Source: Vespa crabro
Lineage: Eukaryota > Arthropoda > Insecta > Hymenoptera > Vespidae
NCBI RefSeq assembly: GCF_910589235.1
Contig: NC_060957.1
Location: forward strand, 8,687,662 to 8,751,661
Reading direction: 5' to 3'
DNA length: 64,000 nucleotides
Position 1 is the first letter of the stretch. The number at the start of each line of letters is the position of its first letter. Made by a program: the position numbers and the translations under genes. Shown in pieces: positions 63,731-64,000 of this stretch. The notes beneath the pieces were generated by a model. The model ran no database searches and was not told the origin of the DNA. It saw only the letters and a program-made list of their open reading frames with translations.

Positions 63731-64000
63731 TAATGAAAATTAATAAAAAAAAAATGAATAAAAAAGAAAATTAATGAAAATTAATAATTATATTATATTG
63801 TTTTTTTTATCACCCACGAAATGTCTTTTTAAAAGAATATTTTTTAACTAAGAATACGTAATTTAAAACAATTGTATTTTTATATGAATTTAATTATCCA
63901 TTATTAATTTTATGATAAAACAAAATATCTAATTGGAAACAATACGTCAATATCATTCAAGGAAAGAAATTCTAAAATTATGCAGGAACAAAACGAATAA

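Larger units (their letters stand above)
58150..64000. other. AT-rich intergenic region right of the SR gene
   Basis: No coding exon was recognised. It contains AT microsatellites (60520-60555, 60771-60818, 62841-62888), two small elements with inverted ends (60264 and 62388), an A-rich stretch at 63703-63730 and a GC-richer island at 59.2-59.46 kb. Confidence 0.55.

Noticed and set aside
1..64000. CRISPR arrays, tRNA or rRNA genes, telomeric TTAGG arrays
   Set aside because: No spaced direct repeats, no tRNA B-box (GGTTCGAANCC) with an A-box partner, and no TTAGG tandem run were seen by eye.

Overview
The window is nuclear DNA of an insect. It is AT-rich and full of CT/GA, AT and trinucleotide microsatellites, and its genes have GT-AG introns. 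Protein resemblance, the microsatellite style and a transposase of a kind common in ants and wasps suggest an aculeate hymenopteran, but the order is an inference. There are no bacterial operons, tRNA or rRNA genes, or CRISPR arrays that I could see.

Layout. (1) 1-7042, minus strand: the 5' end of the Notch ligand gene Delta. The signal-peptide exon is 6983-7042 and the exon for most of the N-terminal MNNL domain is 4234-4536. The DSL, EGF, transmembrane and intracellular exons lie beyond the left edge. The second intron holds a decayed Tc1/mariner-superfamily transposon (2641-3649). (2) About 7.3-34.2 kb: a 27-kb stretch upstream of Delta with no convincing protein gene. It holds microsatellites, a 420-bp MITE, two perfect CRE palindromes (a third is in Delta intron 1), three perfect Su(H)/CSL-type sites and clusters of proneural-type E-boxes. 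I read it as Delta's regulatory landscape. (3) 34695-45100, minus strand: a complete Ino80 chromatin-remodelling ATPase gene. I assembled 26 coding exons that stay in frame for 1647 codons; two of its introns need GC rather than GT donors. (4) About 46.8-58.1 kb, plus strand, divergent from Ino80: an SR splicing factor of the B52/SRp55 (SRSF4/5/6) type. (5) 58.2-64 kb: AT-rich DNA with small transposon remnants and a possible noncoding first exon near 59.3-59.46 kb.

The most interesting system is the splicing design of the SR gene. RRM1 can be built from two alternative N-terminal exons (A 48167-48290, B 48326-48452) and two alternative C-terminal exons (4a 50506-50586, 4b 50616-50711), with a shared exon between them. 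The members of each pair are separated by only 35 and 29 nt, too short for normal splicing between them, so mutual exclusion looks built in sterically. A 24-nt microexon, a 57-nt exon and tandem donors 30 nt apart all preserve frame and add further variants. A splicing factor would thus carry a switchable RNA-binding domain.

Delta (Notch signalling), Ino80 (chromatin) and the SR protein (RNA processing) do not form a pathway. Their adjacency is ordinary synteny, though Ino80 and the SR gene may share a divergent promoter region.
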